From contig NZ_LT669940.1 of assembly GCF_900128505.1 (NCBI RefSeq), positions 1,741,576 to 1,805,575 on the forward strand: a DNA stretch of 64,000 bases, written 5' to 3'. The notes beneath the pieces were generated by a model that had not been told where the DNA came from, ran no database searches, and was given only the letters and a program-made list of their open reading frames with translations. A program made the position numbers and the translations under genes. Below are positions 8,831 through 17,023 of this stretch, in pieces; within the stretch, counting starts at the first letter, position 1; each line of letters opens with the position of its first letter. This stretch comes from Parabacteroides timonensis. Its GTDB lineage: Bacteria > Bacteroidota > Bacteroidia > Bacteroidales > Tannerellaceae.

Positions 8831-11800
8831 TTAAAACTGTGCTTTTAAACCAATCAGGAATGTTCTACTCTGAGGATAAGCATTTTGATCAAATCCCCGG
8901 CGTGTAGCTTCCGTTTCCAAATCTCCCACATTCACATCCGGTGAGTAACCGAAATATTTAGTCAGTGTAAACACATTGGAAACCGTTCCATAGACCTGTA
9001 ATGACTTTAACACATTTTGCTTTGGCAATGGGATATCATATTGCACATTTATATTCTTCAAACGCAGATAAGAACCATCGTGTAAATATAAACTACATCC
9101 GCCGTTAAATTCTCCACCGGCATACGTATCAAAGATATTGGTAAAAGCGCTACCTGCTTTAGGATAATATCCATTAGGGTTACTTTCGCTCCAACGATCC
9201 CGGTTTCTGCCATAAACATTCCCATTAAATCCTGTATCCATACCTCTTCCCGATAAGTCGTACACATCATTGCCATAACTGAAGTCAAAGAACAAACCGA
9301 ATGTAAAACGTCTGAAAGTAAAATCATTGCCAAAACCTCCATAGAATTTAGGTTCAGCATTTCCTATGATCTGTCCATCATGTATATTAATAATATCATC
9401 ATCATTCAGGTCCTCCAGTTTAGGATCACCAGGTTTATGTTTGGAACCTTCGGTAATCTCATTTTCTTTCCATGTTCCCAAATACTTTACACCAAAGAAA
9501 GTTCCCATCGGTTCACCAACGATCAATCGAGATCCCCTTCCATTTTCAAGGAAGTCCTTTCCACCAAGATCCAGTATCTTATTCCTGTTTGCTGAAATTG
9601 AGAGATTTGTTGACCATTTAAAGTCCTTCTTATCGATATTAACAGAATTCACTGAAATCTCAAATCCCTGATTTCTTACAGCACCGACATTTTCGAGTAT
9701 AGATTCAAAACCTGTTTGGTATGGCAACTCTCTCTTAAGAAGCAAGTCGGTTGTCTTTTTATAATAATAATCGATCTCCAAGCCTAAACGCCCTTCCAAA
9801 AAACCGGCATCTAAACCGACATCTACCTGTTTTGTTTTCTCCCAACCCAGATTCTTATTTGCAGAACTTTCTGGGGCAAACGAAATAACTTCTTGTCCAC
9901 CTATCACAGTAGAACCACTCTTCAATTTATCAATCACTGAATAGGGATCAATAGCCTGGCTACCGGAAGTTCCGTAAGAAGCTCTTAATTTCAGATTTGA
10001 AAACAAATTAAGAGATTTGATGAACTCTTCTTCCGATGCTCTCCATGCCAATGCTACTGAAGGGAAAAAGGCCCATTTATTACCTTCCGAAAGCCGAGAA
10101 GAACCATCCTGACGGCCGGACACTGTCAACATATATCTACTCTTATACGTGTAATTTGCTCTAAACAGATAAGAGACCAATCCCCATTCCTTTTCGCCAG
10201 TCTGAATATCACGTGTTACAGGATCACCGGTTTCCATTGCATGATATAAACTTACATCATTTTTAAAACCACTTGCTGAACCTTCCAAAAATTCGTATTG
10301 ATACTTCTGCCAGGTGAAACCGCCTAATGCAGAAATAAAATGATCTCCTAATGTAATATTGTAACTGATTGTATTTTCATTCTGATAAGTAATAGGAAAC
10401 TCAGTACGAACCTTTGCGTAACCACCTGTTTTATTAAAAACACGAGTTGGCAGATTTACCGATTCATATCGATTCTGTTTGCTATTACTGATATCAAAAC
10501 CGAAAGAAGACTTTAATACCAGATTTTTAAAGAGTGTCAATTGCGCATATACATTCCCCAGCCCTCTAAATTTTCTTGTCTTATCCTGAATGTATTCACG
10601 CTGGGCAACCGGACTATTATAAACATTACCACTGATTTGATTGACATCGAAATAAGATCCATCTTCATTGTATATCGGTGCAGTAGGTAGCAAATCATGT
10701 CCACCGACAAACGGATTATCCCGATTCGTCATAGAAGCGGTTAGTGTGGCTCCCAACTGGAATGCTTTTCCTATTTTCTGATCGACATTGAAACGTATTT
10801 GGTAACGCTCAAAACCAGACTCATACATAATACCTTCCTGGTTGAAGTAGTTCATTGACAAATAATAATTACCGTCCTTCATTGACTTGGATAAACTCAA
10901 ATTATGGTCGGTGATAGGAGCTGACGAACGAAACATCTGATCCTGCCAATTAGTATTATTCACTTGAGAAGGATCTTTAAACGGATGTGGACGACCATAA
11001 TATTCAGCATATTCATTCTGAAAAACAGCAGCTTCCGACCCATTCAGAAGATCCAGCTTTTTAACCGGTGTCTGTAATCCATAATATCCACTATAAGTCA
11101 ACTTCAGCCCTTCTGCTCCATCTCCTCTCTTAGTAGTAATTAAAATTACACCGTTTGCACCACGAGATCCATATATAGCTGTAGATGATGCATCTTTCAG
11201 TACTTCAATAGAAGCAATATCCGCCGGATTTATCGTGCTTAAATCACCTCCTCCAATAATGCCATCGATAACATATAAAGGCTCATTACCTGCATTAATA
11301 GAATTACCACCACGAATACGAATTGTTGTACTAGCACCAGGAGAACCGTTTGCTGATGTTATTTGCATACCACTGACACGTCCCTGCAAAGCTTGGTCAA
11401 TACGAGATACCGGCATACTCTCAATTGCTGCAGCTTTCACTGTGCCGACCGATCCGGTCAAATCACTTTTACGAACTACACCGTAACCCACTACTACAAT
11501 TTCGTCCAGCTTTTGTGTATCCTCAGATAAAGTGATATCAATCCTACTTTCTGCTCCAATCGCTATCTCTTTACTTAAATAACCGATATAGGATATAAGT
11601 AATATTCCAGTATCCGGCACATCCAGAGAAAAATCTCCGTCCACTCCCGTTATAGTACCATTAGTTGTTCCCTTCACAACTACATTTGCCCCGATAATTG
11701 GTTCTCCGTTATTATCACGGATAATACCTGTCAATTTCTTATTTTGCTGAATTGCCTGTGGTTCGAAAGAAACGATACGGCTCCGACTCACTGAAATCGT

Positions 11801-12127
11801 ATTATTTATCTTCTTAAAATACAATCCGGTTTGTTGTGATAATTCATCTAAAATAGCATCTATAGAACCATTCTTAATCTGTACATTGACATTTTTCAAG
11901 TCTTTCAGTACTGATTCGTCATAAAAGAAATTAAAACCAGTGATTTTACTCAGTTGTTCAAAAGCATCGCTCACTGAAGTTTGCTTCACGACATAAGTGA
12001 TATTGTTTTCTTTAAGACTCTGCCCCCAAACTCCCTCCGCACAAAGTAACTGGGAAGATAAAGCAATAGCGCATACGGTTAACGAAGTTCGCATAACAGT
12101 CTTGTTTAATATTAGATTATAATTCAT
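8831..12127 (-). CDS. SusC/RagA TonB-dependent receptor with STN signalling domain
   Basis: A 1098-residue outer-membrane receptor. Order: signal peptide (about 12-36), STN secretin/TonB domain (about 43-118), carboxypeptidase-regulatory-like domain (132-205), DEIVVVGYG linker (208-216), plug (about 220-340) with LYVIDGIIGGG and STAIYGSRGANGVILITTK, then a 22-strand beta barrel ending in an aromatic strand (FLIGLKAQF). The STN domain shows this is a transducer as well as an importer: substrate binding is passed to a FecR anti-sigma. The FecR gene is directly upstream on the same strand. The first ATG (12127) and the ATG at 12094 both give a signal peptide; I kept the first. Confidence 0.95.
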   Translation of the reverse strand: MNYNLILNKTVMRTSLTVCAIALSSQLLCAEGVWGQSLKENNITYVVKQTSVSDAFEQLSKITGFNFFYDESVLKDLKNVNVQIKNGSIDAILDELSQQTGLYFKKINNTISVSRSRIVSFEPQAIQQNKKLTGIIRDNNGEPIIGANVVVKGTTNGTITGVDGDFSLDVPDTGILLISYIGYLSKEIAIGAESRIDITLSEDTQKLDEIVVVGYGVVRKSDLTGSVGTVKAAAIESMPVSRIDQALQGRVSGMQITSANGSPGASTTIRIRGGNSINAGNEPLYVIDGIIGGGDLSTINPADIASIEVLKDASSTAIYGSRGANGVILITTKRGDGAEGLKLTYSGYYGLQTPVKKLDLLNGSEAAVFQNEYAEYYGRPHPFKDPSQVNNTNWQDQMFRSSAPITDHNLSLSKSMKDGNYYLSMNYFNQEGIMYESGFERYQIRFNVDQKIGKAFQLGATLTASMTNRDNPFVGGHDLLPTAPIYNEDGSYFDVNQISGNVYNSPVAQREYIQDKTRKFRGLGNVYAQLTLFKNLVLKSSFGFDISNSKQNRYESVNLPTRVFNKTGGYAKVRTEFPITYQNENTISYNITLGDHFISALGGFTWQKYQYEFLEGSASGFKNDVSLYHAMETGDPVTRDIQTGEKEWGLVSYLFRANYTYKSRYMLTVSGRQDGSSRLSEGNKWAFFPSVALAWRASEEEFIKSLNLFSNLKLRASYGTSGSQAIDPYSVIDKLKSGSTVIGGQEVISFAPESSANKNLGWEKTKQVDVGLDAGFLEGRLGLEIDYYYKKTTDLLLKRELPYQTGFESILENVGAVRNQGFEISVNSVNIDKKDFKWSTNLSISANRNKILDLGGKDFLENGRGSRLIVGEPMGTFFGVKYLGTWKENEITEGSKHKPGDPKLEDLNDDDIINIHDGQIIGNAEPKFYGGFGNDFTFRRFTFGLFFDFSYGNDVYDLSGRGMDTGFNGNVYGRNRDRWSESNPNGYYPKAGSAFTNIFDTYAGGEFNGGCSLYLHDGSYLRLKNINVQYDIPLPKQNVLKSLQVYGTVSNVFTLTKYFGYSPDVNVGDLETEATRRGFDQNAYPQSRTFLIGLKAQF

Positions 12128-12230
12128 ACATTTGTAATGTTTTAATGAATGATGTTTGTTAAGACAGGCAGAAAATCCTTACAACCCAGTGGCTCAATAC
12201 TGTTTTAAAGGTTTCTGCTGAAAATTAATG

Positions 12231-12263
12231 AAAGCAGCGGTGTGACAGCACTGCTGCTTTTTT
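12231..12263. terminator. Hairpin between fecR-like and susC genes
   Basis: Stem AAAGCAGC / GCTGCTTT with an inner GTG/CAC pairing (12232-12260). On the minus strand it follows the FecR stop by about 55 bases and lies about 100 bases before SusC. It may end part of the FecR transcript, so that SusC is separately regulated. The T-run is better on the plus strand, so the direction is uncertain. Confidence 0.5.
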
Positions 12264-12315
12264 AATACGTTGTTTCCTGGTATTCTACATAGGCATTCTC
12301 ATTAATAGGTTCGAC

Positions 12316-13335
12316 TTAAAGTTTATCATATATAATTATATTATCCCCTTCCTGACGGCTATGGAGGCCGGTAGTAAAGCAAATGGCCTCGATAACCGCT
12401 TCTATATTTTTATTATCGTGTGTCCCGGTAATTTTATAATCGCGATTCTTACATTGCAGAATCACCTTGCAGTTGTATGTGCGGTTGATAGTTTTTATTA
12501 CCTCCCGGATCGGTTCTTTGTTGAAGTATAAAGAACCCTGTATCCATTTAATATAGTTGTTTTCCTGAATGGTTTCCTTGCTGACATTACCGTCTACCTT
12601 ATTGACAGAAAGATGTTCGTTGGGAGACACGGACAACTGAAGATCCTGATCGTCTACATTAACACGAACCTTACCGGTCGATACGGTCAGTTTTATAAAA
12701 TCGTCTTCTTTGTATGATTTAAAATCGAAGGAAGTACCCAACACCCTGACCCGGGCTTCTCCACTCTTTATGATGAAGGGTTTATTCGGATCAGGAGCCA
12801 CATCAAAAAAGCCTTCTCCTTCCATTTCCAGGACACGTTCTTCCTTATTGAAGTCGGCAGGAATGCGTAACTTGGTATCGGAGTTAAGGATAATTTTTGT
12901 GCCATCAGACAACACTATATTTTTCTTTTCTCCTTTATTGGAAACCTTTTCCGTGTAAGTAAGCTGCGGAGACGGACGGTCGAGTACTTTCAATAATCCG
13001 AATGTTACACTGAATGCCAGGATCAATATAGCAGCAATACGATAAAAACCGTTTAAACGGTTTTTATCTCTAACCTCAGGGTTAGAGATTTTCCTATCCT
13101 TTCTTTTTACTCCAGATAAAAGTAAAGAAACCTCTTCATGCAATTCTTTTTCCCTTTCACCTTCCGGTCGGGACATATTTTTATCGATGGTCTCCCACAA
13201 AGGCTTAACCACCAGATCAAGTTCTGCATGATTATCCGGCGACTTCAACCAGTGAAGCAATGCGTGCAATTCCTGCTCCGAACATTGGTTCTTTATGTAT
13301 TTCTGCAGGAGTAATATGATGATTGTATCTTGCAT
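12316..13335 (-). CDS. FecR-family anti-sigma factor
   Basis: A 339-residue inner-membrane protein starting at the ATG of MQDTIIILLLQKYI. A cytoplasmic sigma-binding part (1-95) is followed by one membrane helix (FYRIAAILILAFSVTFGLL, 97-115), the periplasmic FecR domain (about 130-225, with LSDGTKIILNSDTKLRIP) and a C-terminal DUF4974 domain (about 265-339). It holds an ECF sigma factor inactive until an STN-type SusC reports substrate. SusC with STN lies next downstream. Unusually, no sigma gene lies directly upstream; the nearest is at 1478-2065. An earlier in-frame start (13389) would add 18 residues of no recognisable kind. Confidence 0.93.
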   Translation of the reverse strand: MQDTIIILLLQKYIKNQCSEQELHALLHWLKSPDNHAELDLVVKPLWETIDKNMSRPEGEREKELHEEVSLLLSGVKRKDRKISNPEVRDKNRLNGFYRIAAILILAFSVTFGLLKVLDRPSPQLTYTEKVSNKGEKKNIVLSDGTKIILNSDTKLRIPADFNKEERVLEMEGEGFFDVAPDPNKPFIIKSGEARVRVLGTSFDFKSYKEDDFIKLTVSTGKVRVNVDDQDLQLSVSPNEHLSVNKVDGNVSKETIQENNYIKWIQGSLYFNKEPIREVIKTINRTYNCKVILQCKNRDYKITGTHDNKNIEAVIEAICFTTGLHSRQEGDNIIIYDKL

Positions 13336-13439
13336 ATATATCTTTATTAGACGACCGTTTTCCAGTCCGTTTATAAAGGATACACACAATACTTTCTTAT
13401 CTAGGGGTAAGCATTACACATTTAACACATATTAATGTT

Positions 13440-13716
13440 TTAAAAGTTATATCTCTTATCCCACCATAACCTTGTTCCGGCATTATCCGGTCCATCCAAA
13501 GCCGTTACCAATGAATTATACGTTACCTTCTTCCACAACGTTCGTACCCGGTAATGGTTTACCTTCGGCATCTACAACCCTCCCTGTGATCTTTCTTTCC
13601 AAAGGAAATACTCCGACATTACCGATAATCGGTACGGTCGGAGTATTCTCTCCTTTTGCATATACTGATAATAACAATAGTAAGAACGTTACTATCCGTT
13701 TCCATTGAAAATACAT
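13440..13716 (-). pseudogene. Degenerate SusC-like or surface-protein remnant
   Basis: An open frame at 13516-13716 encodes a signal peptide (IVTFLLLLLSVYAKGE) followed by GRVVDAEGKPLPGTNVV, the opening of a carboxypeptidase-regulatory-like domain as in SusC proteins. It stops after 66 residues. In the next frame, coding appears to go on for about 30 codons (ending RLWWDKRYNF at 13440), which suggests a deletion or frameshift has joined two ends of an old gene. It sits just upstream of the fecR-like gene on the same strand, where a sigma or receptor gene might once have been. A real short secreted peptide is possible but less likely. Confidence 0.5.
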
Positions 13717-13760
13717 ATTGCTTATTTAATTATCCCTCAATAACGACAAAGGTATACAAA

Positions 13761-13812
13761 AAAGCAATACAACAAAGCAATACAACAAAGCAATACAACA
13801 AAGCAATACAAC
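13761..13812. repeat. Tandem repeat, 4 copies of a 13-bp unit
   Basis: The unit AAAGCAATACAAC occurs four times without change (13761-13773, 13774-13786, 13787-13799, 13800-13812), followed by a partial AAAG. It lies between the GH43 stop and the start of the remnant gene. The unit length is not a multiple of three and it is not in a gene. Confidence 0.95.
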
Positions 13813-13848
13813 AAAGTAAAGCTTTGATTTTTAAACATTCTGGTTTAA

Positions 13849-14967
13849 TTAATCAGCAAAGAAATCCAAACTCCACTTATCTATCCACTTCAATACCGGC
13901 AATCCGTTCTCAAATTGGATCGGAAGCCAGATATAACGGGCATCGGAAGGATGCTTCGGCATCCACCGGTCAGCCATAAAGACAAATGCATCTTTTTTCC
14001 CGGCCACAGGAAAAATAAACGTGCTTTGCGAATGAAAAGTCAGTTCGGCATCAGCTCCCCGGCAAGGGTTAGGGTGTTGCGTCCAAGGCCCCCAGATAGA
14101 GGATGCTGTAAACATACGCGCTTCATTCGGATCCCACCCTGTGCAGCCGGAAGTTATCAAATAATAGGTACCATTTTTCTTAAAGATAGCCGGAGCTTCA
14201 TTATGTCCTCCGGGGAAAATACGGATATATCTTCCTGTATGTCCCTGATAATCGTCTGTCAACTCGGCAATATTCAAAGTCAGGTTTTCTTCCGAAGAAT
14301 AGATGTGATATGCCTTTTGGTCGTCATCCACATAGATCGTCATATCACGCGACATCTGGCCACCTTCCATATCCCGGCGAACAAACAAGCCTTCTTCCAC
14401 GGCTTTACGCCACTCGGGTGTCCACCATTCAGCAAAATCGTCCGCTGTTACTTTTAAATAACGGTATTCTTCCGGTATATTCTCCGGCCAAAAACCGGCA
14501 CAAGGACGGTAGGAACGGATAAAACGATAAGGACCTGTAATCTTGTCGCTTACTGCTATCCCTACACGGGCCGCCGCATATCCTTTACCTTTCAGTTCCA
14601 GATGAAACCACATCACATATTTGTTTGTCTTTTCATTATATACCACCTTGGGACGTTCCAGTATGCAACCGCTTTCAATATCACTGTAGGAACCTTCCGG
14701 CATGACAGGCAGCGCGATCCCTTCGTTCTTCCAGTGAACAAGATCCCGTGAAGAATAACAAGTCACACCATTCAGCGCGACACTGGTCGTATCACTCTTA
14801 TATTCTCCAAACCAATAATAAGTATTATCGGCATAAAGCATACCGCCTCCATGGGCATTCACATGGACACCTTTATCATCGGGCCAGATAGTGCCGGGTA
14901 CTATATCCTGTGCCTGACTTGACAGGCACAGGATAACAAAAATCATCAGACTGACTATTCTTTTCAT
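13849..14967 (-). CDS. GH43-family glycosidase, exo-beta-1,3-galactanase-like
   Basis: A 372-residue secreted five-blade propeller enzyme with signal peptide MKRIVSLMIFVILCLSSQAQ. Recognisable parts are HVNAHGGGMLYADNTYYWFG, CYSSRDLVHWKNEGIAL, CILERPKVVYNEKTNKYVMW and GGHNEAPAIFKKNGTYYLIT, the last with the probable acid Glu. The first blade has NAHGGG where most GH43 enzymes carry the Asp base, as in the exo-beta-1,3-galactanase type subfamilies (GH43_24 and relatives). It ends the HTCS-SusC-SusD cluster, 18 bases after SusD, which fits a galactan or arabinogalactan target. An earlier in-frame ATG (14979) would add four residues. The subfamily is inferred from motifs only. Confidence 0.8.
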   Translation of the reverse strand: MKRIVSLMIFVILCLSSQAQDIVPGTIWPDDKGVHVNAHGGGMLYADNTYYWFGEYKSDTTSVALNGVTCYSSRDLVHWKNEGIALPVMPEGSYSDIESGCILERPKVVYNEKTNKYVMWFHLELKGKGYAAARVGIAVSDKITGPYRFIRSYRPCAGFWPENIPEEYRYLKVTADDFAEWWTPEWRKAVEEGLFVRRDMEGGQMSRDMTIYVDDDQKAYHIYSSEENLTLNIAELTDDYQGHTGRYIRIFPGGHNEAPAIFKKNGTYYLITSGCTGWDPNEARMFTASSIWGPWTQHPNPCRGADAELTFHSQSTFIFPVAGKKDAFVFMADRWMPKHPSDARYIWLPIQFENGLPVLKWIDKWSLDFFAD

Positions 14968-14985
14968 ACGTAGATTCAAAAGCAG

Positions 14986-17010
14986 TTATTCGATAGCCCC
15001 CTGATTTGCTGAAGTCGGCCAGCCCGGATTCTGATAGATAGGAGATAGCGAGATATCACCACCATTGGCAGAGATCATCAGGTGCTGGATACAGATGGGT
15101 TGCAAATAATGCGCCATCGCCCAACGGTATCCGTCTTTAGCTACCGAACGGCCTGATATCTCGTAAGGGCGAAGGTATTCGCTCAATGCCGGATCAGACA
15201 CGTTGGCACTCGGATTATCCAAGCCATATACCAAACGAGTAGAACCGTCCTCATTCTTATACCATTCGTTCATGCCGCCCCACAGACGGAAACCTTCAAT
15301 ATGGTATGGGGTCTTGATCATCTGATCCATTGCACGCCAACGGCACAGATCCATGAAACGCAAACCTTCAGCCATTAGTTCGCAACGACGTTCGCGACGA
15401 ATATTATACAAAGTCGGATCGATCAAATTTCCGGCAGAATAGGCACCCCAGTCATTCTTTGCCTCTTCACTCATGCGGGTTGCAGCAATCGTTTTATTAT
15501 AATCGGTATCCATTTTGGCACGGGCACGAATGGCGCGCCAGTAATTCTGAGCTGTTGCATCCAGCGATCCATTCTTCTCATAGCAGGCTTCCATATAATT
15601 CAGATATGCTTCCACACCACGGAAAGTAATCGATCCGGTATAGCTGGCGCCGTTGGCACACTGGTTCTGGTAATATGAGTTACCTTTCCGCAAAGCATAA
15701 CCTGTCGTATAAGTCTTTTCCAAAGAAGATTCCAGGATAGCAGGATTGGGTTCAACCAGTACAGCATGGGTTCCTTCGGTCGATTCGAACAGAACATTCT
15801 TTTGTCCCGGTTCCTTCAGGAAGATATTCAGACGGGAGTCGCGCCCAATGCGTACATCGGTAATTGTTTTATCTCCTTTATAACCGGAAGAGGCGTAAAT
15901 AGGCATACCGTCACTCATCAGGAAGCCATCCACCATACCACGGGTTACCCCTACTCCATAGTCACCATTCTGCGCACCTACCACCACACAATGGGTTTGT
16001 CCAAGTCCTTTACTGTATGGACGCCACAATAGAACCTCACTGTAACCGGACAAATCTACATCTCCGAACATATCCATATAAGGGTTTACAGGATCAGCAG
16101 CATCTTGTTGCACCAGACCGGTATTCTCCACCAGTGGAGTTGCATCGGCCACCTGCTTGGCTGCATCCATGGCTTGTGTAAGGAAATATTCTATTTCACC
16201 ATCGATACTACCGGAAGGGAACTGGTAATTTGCATTATACTCTTTATCCTTCCCTGGCCACCCCTGCCCGTTAGGCACAAAGGCAGTACCTTTAAAGTAC
16301 TTCAACCAGGTCCCTTCGAACAAGGCAACACGCGACTTCAAGAGCAAAGCCGCTTCTTTTGAGATACGGGTCTTGTTCTTATCCGGAGTTGTCGCCATCA
16401 GCATAATAGCCGAGTCGAGATCAGAGATAATGAAACGGGCCACTTCATTACGCGGGGAACGCTGACTGGCTTCGATCAGCGGTTCCATCTGGTCGGGCAG
16501 CGTATGACGGATAATAGGGAAGTCACCAAACTTCTGGTATCGTTTGAAATATTCGTGAGCACGAAGGAAATAGATCTCTCCTACATAATGGTTGATATTA
16601 TCAGCACTTCCGGTAATCTTATGTTCTGCCAGCTTTGGCAATACATTATCCAGAAAATAGTTACAACTATATATGCGTTCGAAAAACCAGTTACGTTTAT
16701 TCTTATCGCCATCTTCCGTCTGAGCGGTTCTCCACTGTCCCGGAACAAACTTGTTATCATACGTTTTCGTTGCCTGGTTGTCGGTATGCTCGTCGGTACC
16801 GAACGTTCCGTAACTCCATTCACCATGTGAAGGCAAGATATCCGTATATAAACCATTGGCATAGGTAGCCAGCTGGGATTCTTCATTGAGATATTTATCA
16901 GGAGTGATCTGTGACATAGGAGACTGCTCCAGATAGTCGTTACAGGAAGCCAATGTTCCTAACAAAGCGATACCTGCAAATTGTTTGAATAATTTATGTA
17001 TGTGTTTCAT
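14986..17010 (-). CDS. SusD/RagB-family lipoprotein, long form
   Basis: A 674-residue SusD-like lipoprotein with lipobox GTLASC (Cys near residue 23). Typical blocks include DYLEQSPMSQITPDKYLNEE, EIYFLRAHEYFKRYQKFGDFP, the C-terminal NIRRERRCELMAEGLRFMDL and a final NPGWPTSANQG. It is longer than the usual 500-600 residues, with extra sequence in the middle. The start at 17010 is the first ATG; a TTG six bases upstream is less likely. It follows SusC by 13 bases and would cap that pore. Confidence 0.94.
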   Translation of the reverse strand: MKHIHKLFKQFAGIALLGTLASCNDYLEQSPMSQITPDKYLNEESQLATYANGLYTDILPSHGEWSYGTFGTDEHTDNQATKTYDNKFVPGQWRTAQTEDGDKNKRNWFFERIYSCNYFLDNVLPKLAEHKITGSADNINHYVGEIYFLRAHEYFKRYQKFGDFPIIRHTLPDQMEPLIEASQRSPRNEVARFIISDLDSAIMLMATTPDKNKTRISKEAALLLKSRVALFEGTWLKYFKGTAFVPNGQGWPGKDKEYNANYQFPSGSIDGEIEYFLTQAMDAAKQVADATPLVENTGLVQQDAADPVNPYMDMFGDVDLSGYSEVLLWRPYSKGLGQTHCVVVGAQNGDYGVGVTRGMVDGFLMSDGMPIYASSGYKGDKTITDVRIGRDSRLNIFLKEPGQKNVLFESTEGTHAVLVEPNPAILESSLEKTYTTGYALRKGNSYYQNQCANGASYTGSITFRGVEAYLNYMEACYEKNGSLDATAQNYWRAIRARAKMDTDYNKTIAATRMSEEAKNDWGAYSAGNLIDPTLYNIRRERRCELMAEGLRFMDLCRWRAMDQMIKTPYHIEGFRLWGGMNEWYKNEDGSTRLVYGLDNPSANVSDPALSEYLRPYEISGRSVAKDGYRWAMAHYLQPICIQHLMISANGGDISLSPIYQNPGWPTSANQGAIE

Positions 17011-17023
17011 CGTCAATTAGCTA

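Noticed and set aside
13761..13812. CRISPR-like array
   Set aside because: The 13-bp units join directly with no spacers, and no cas genes are near.
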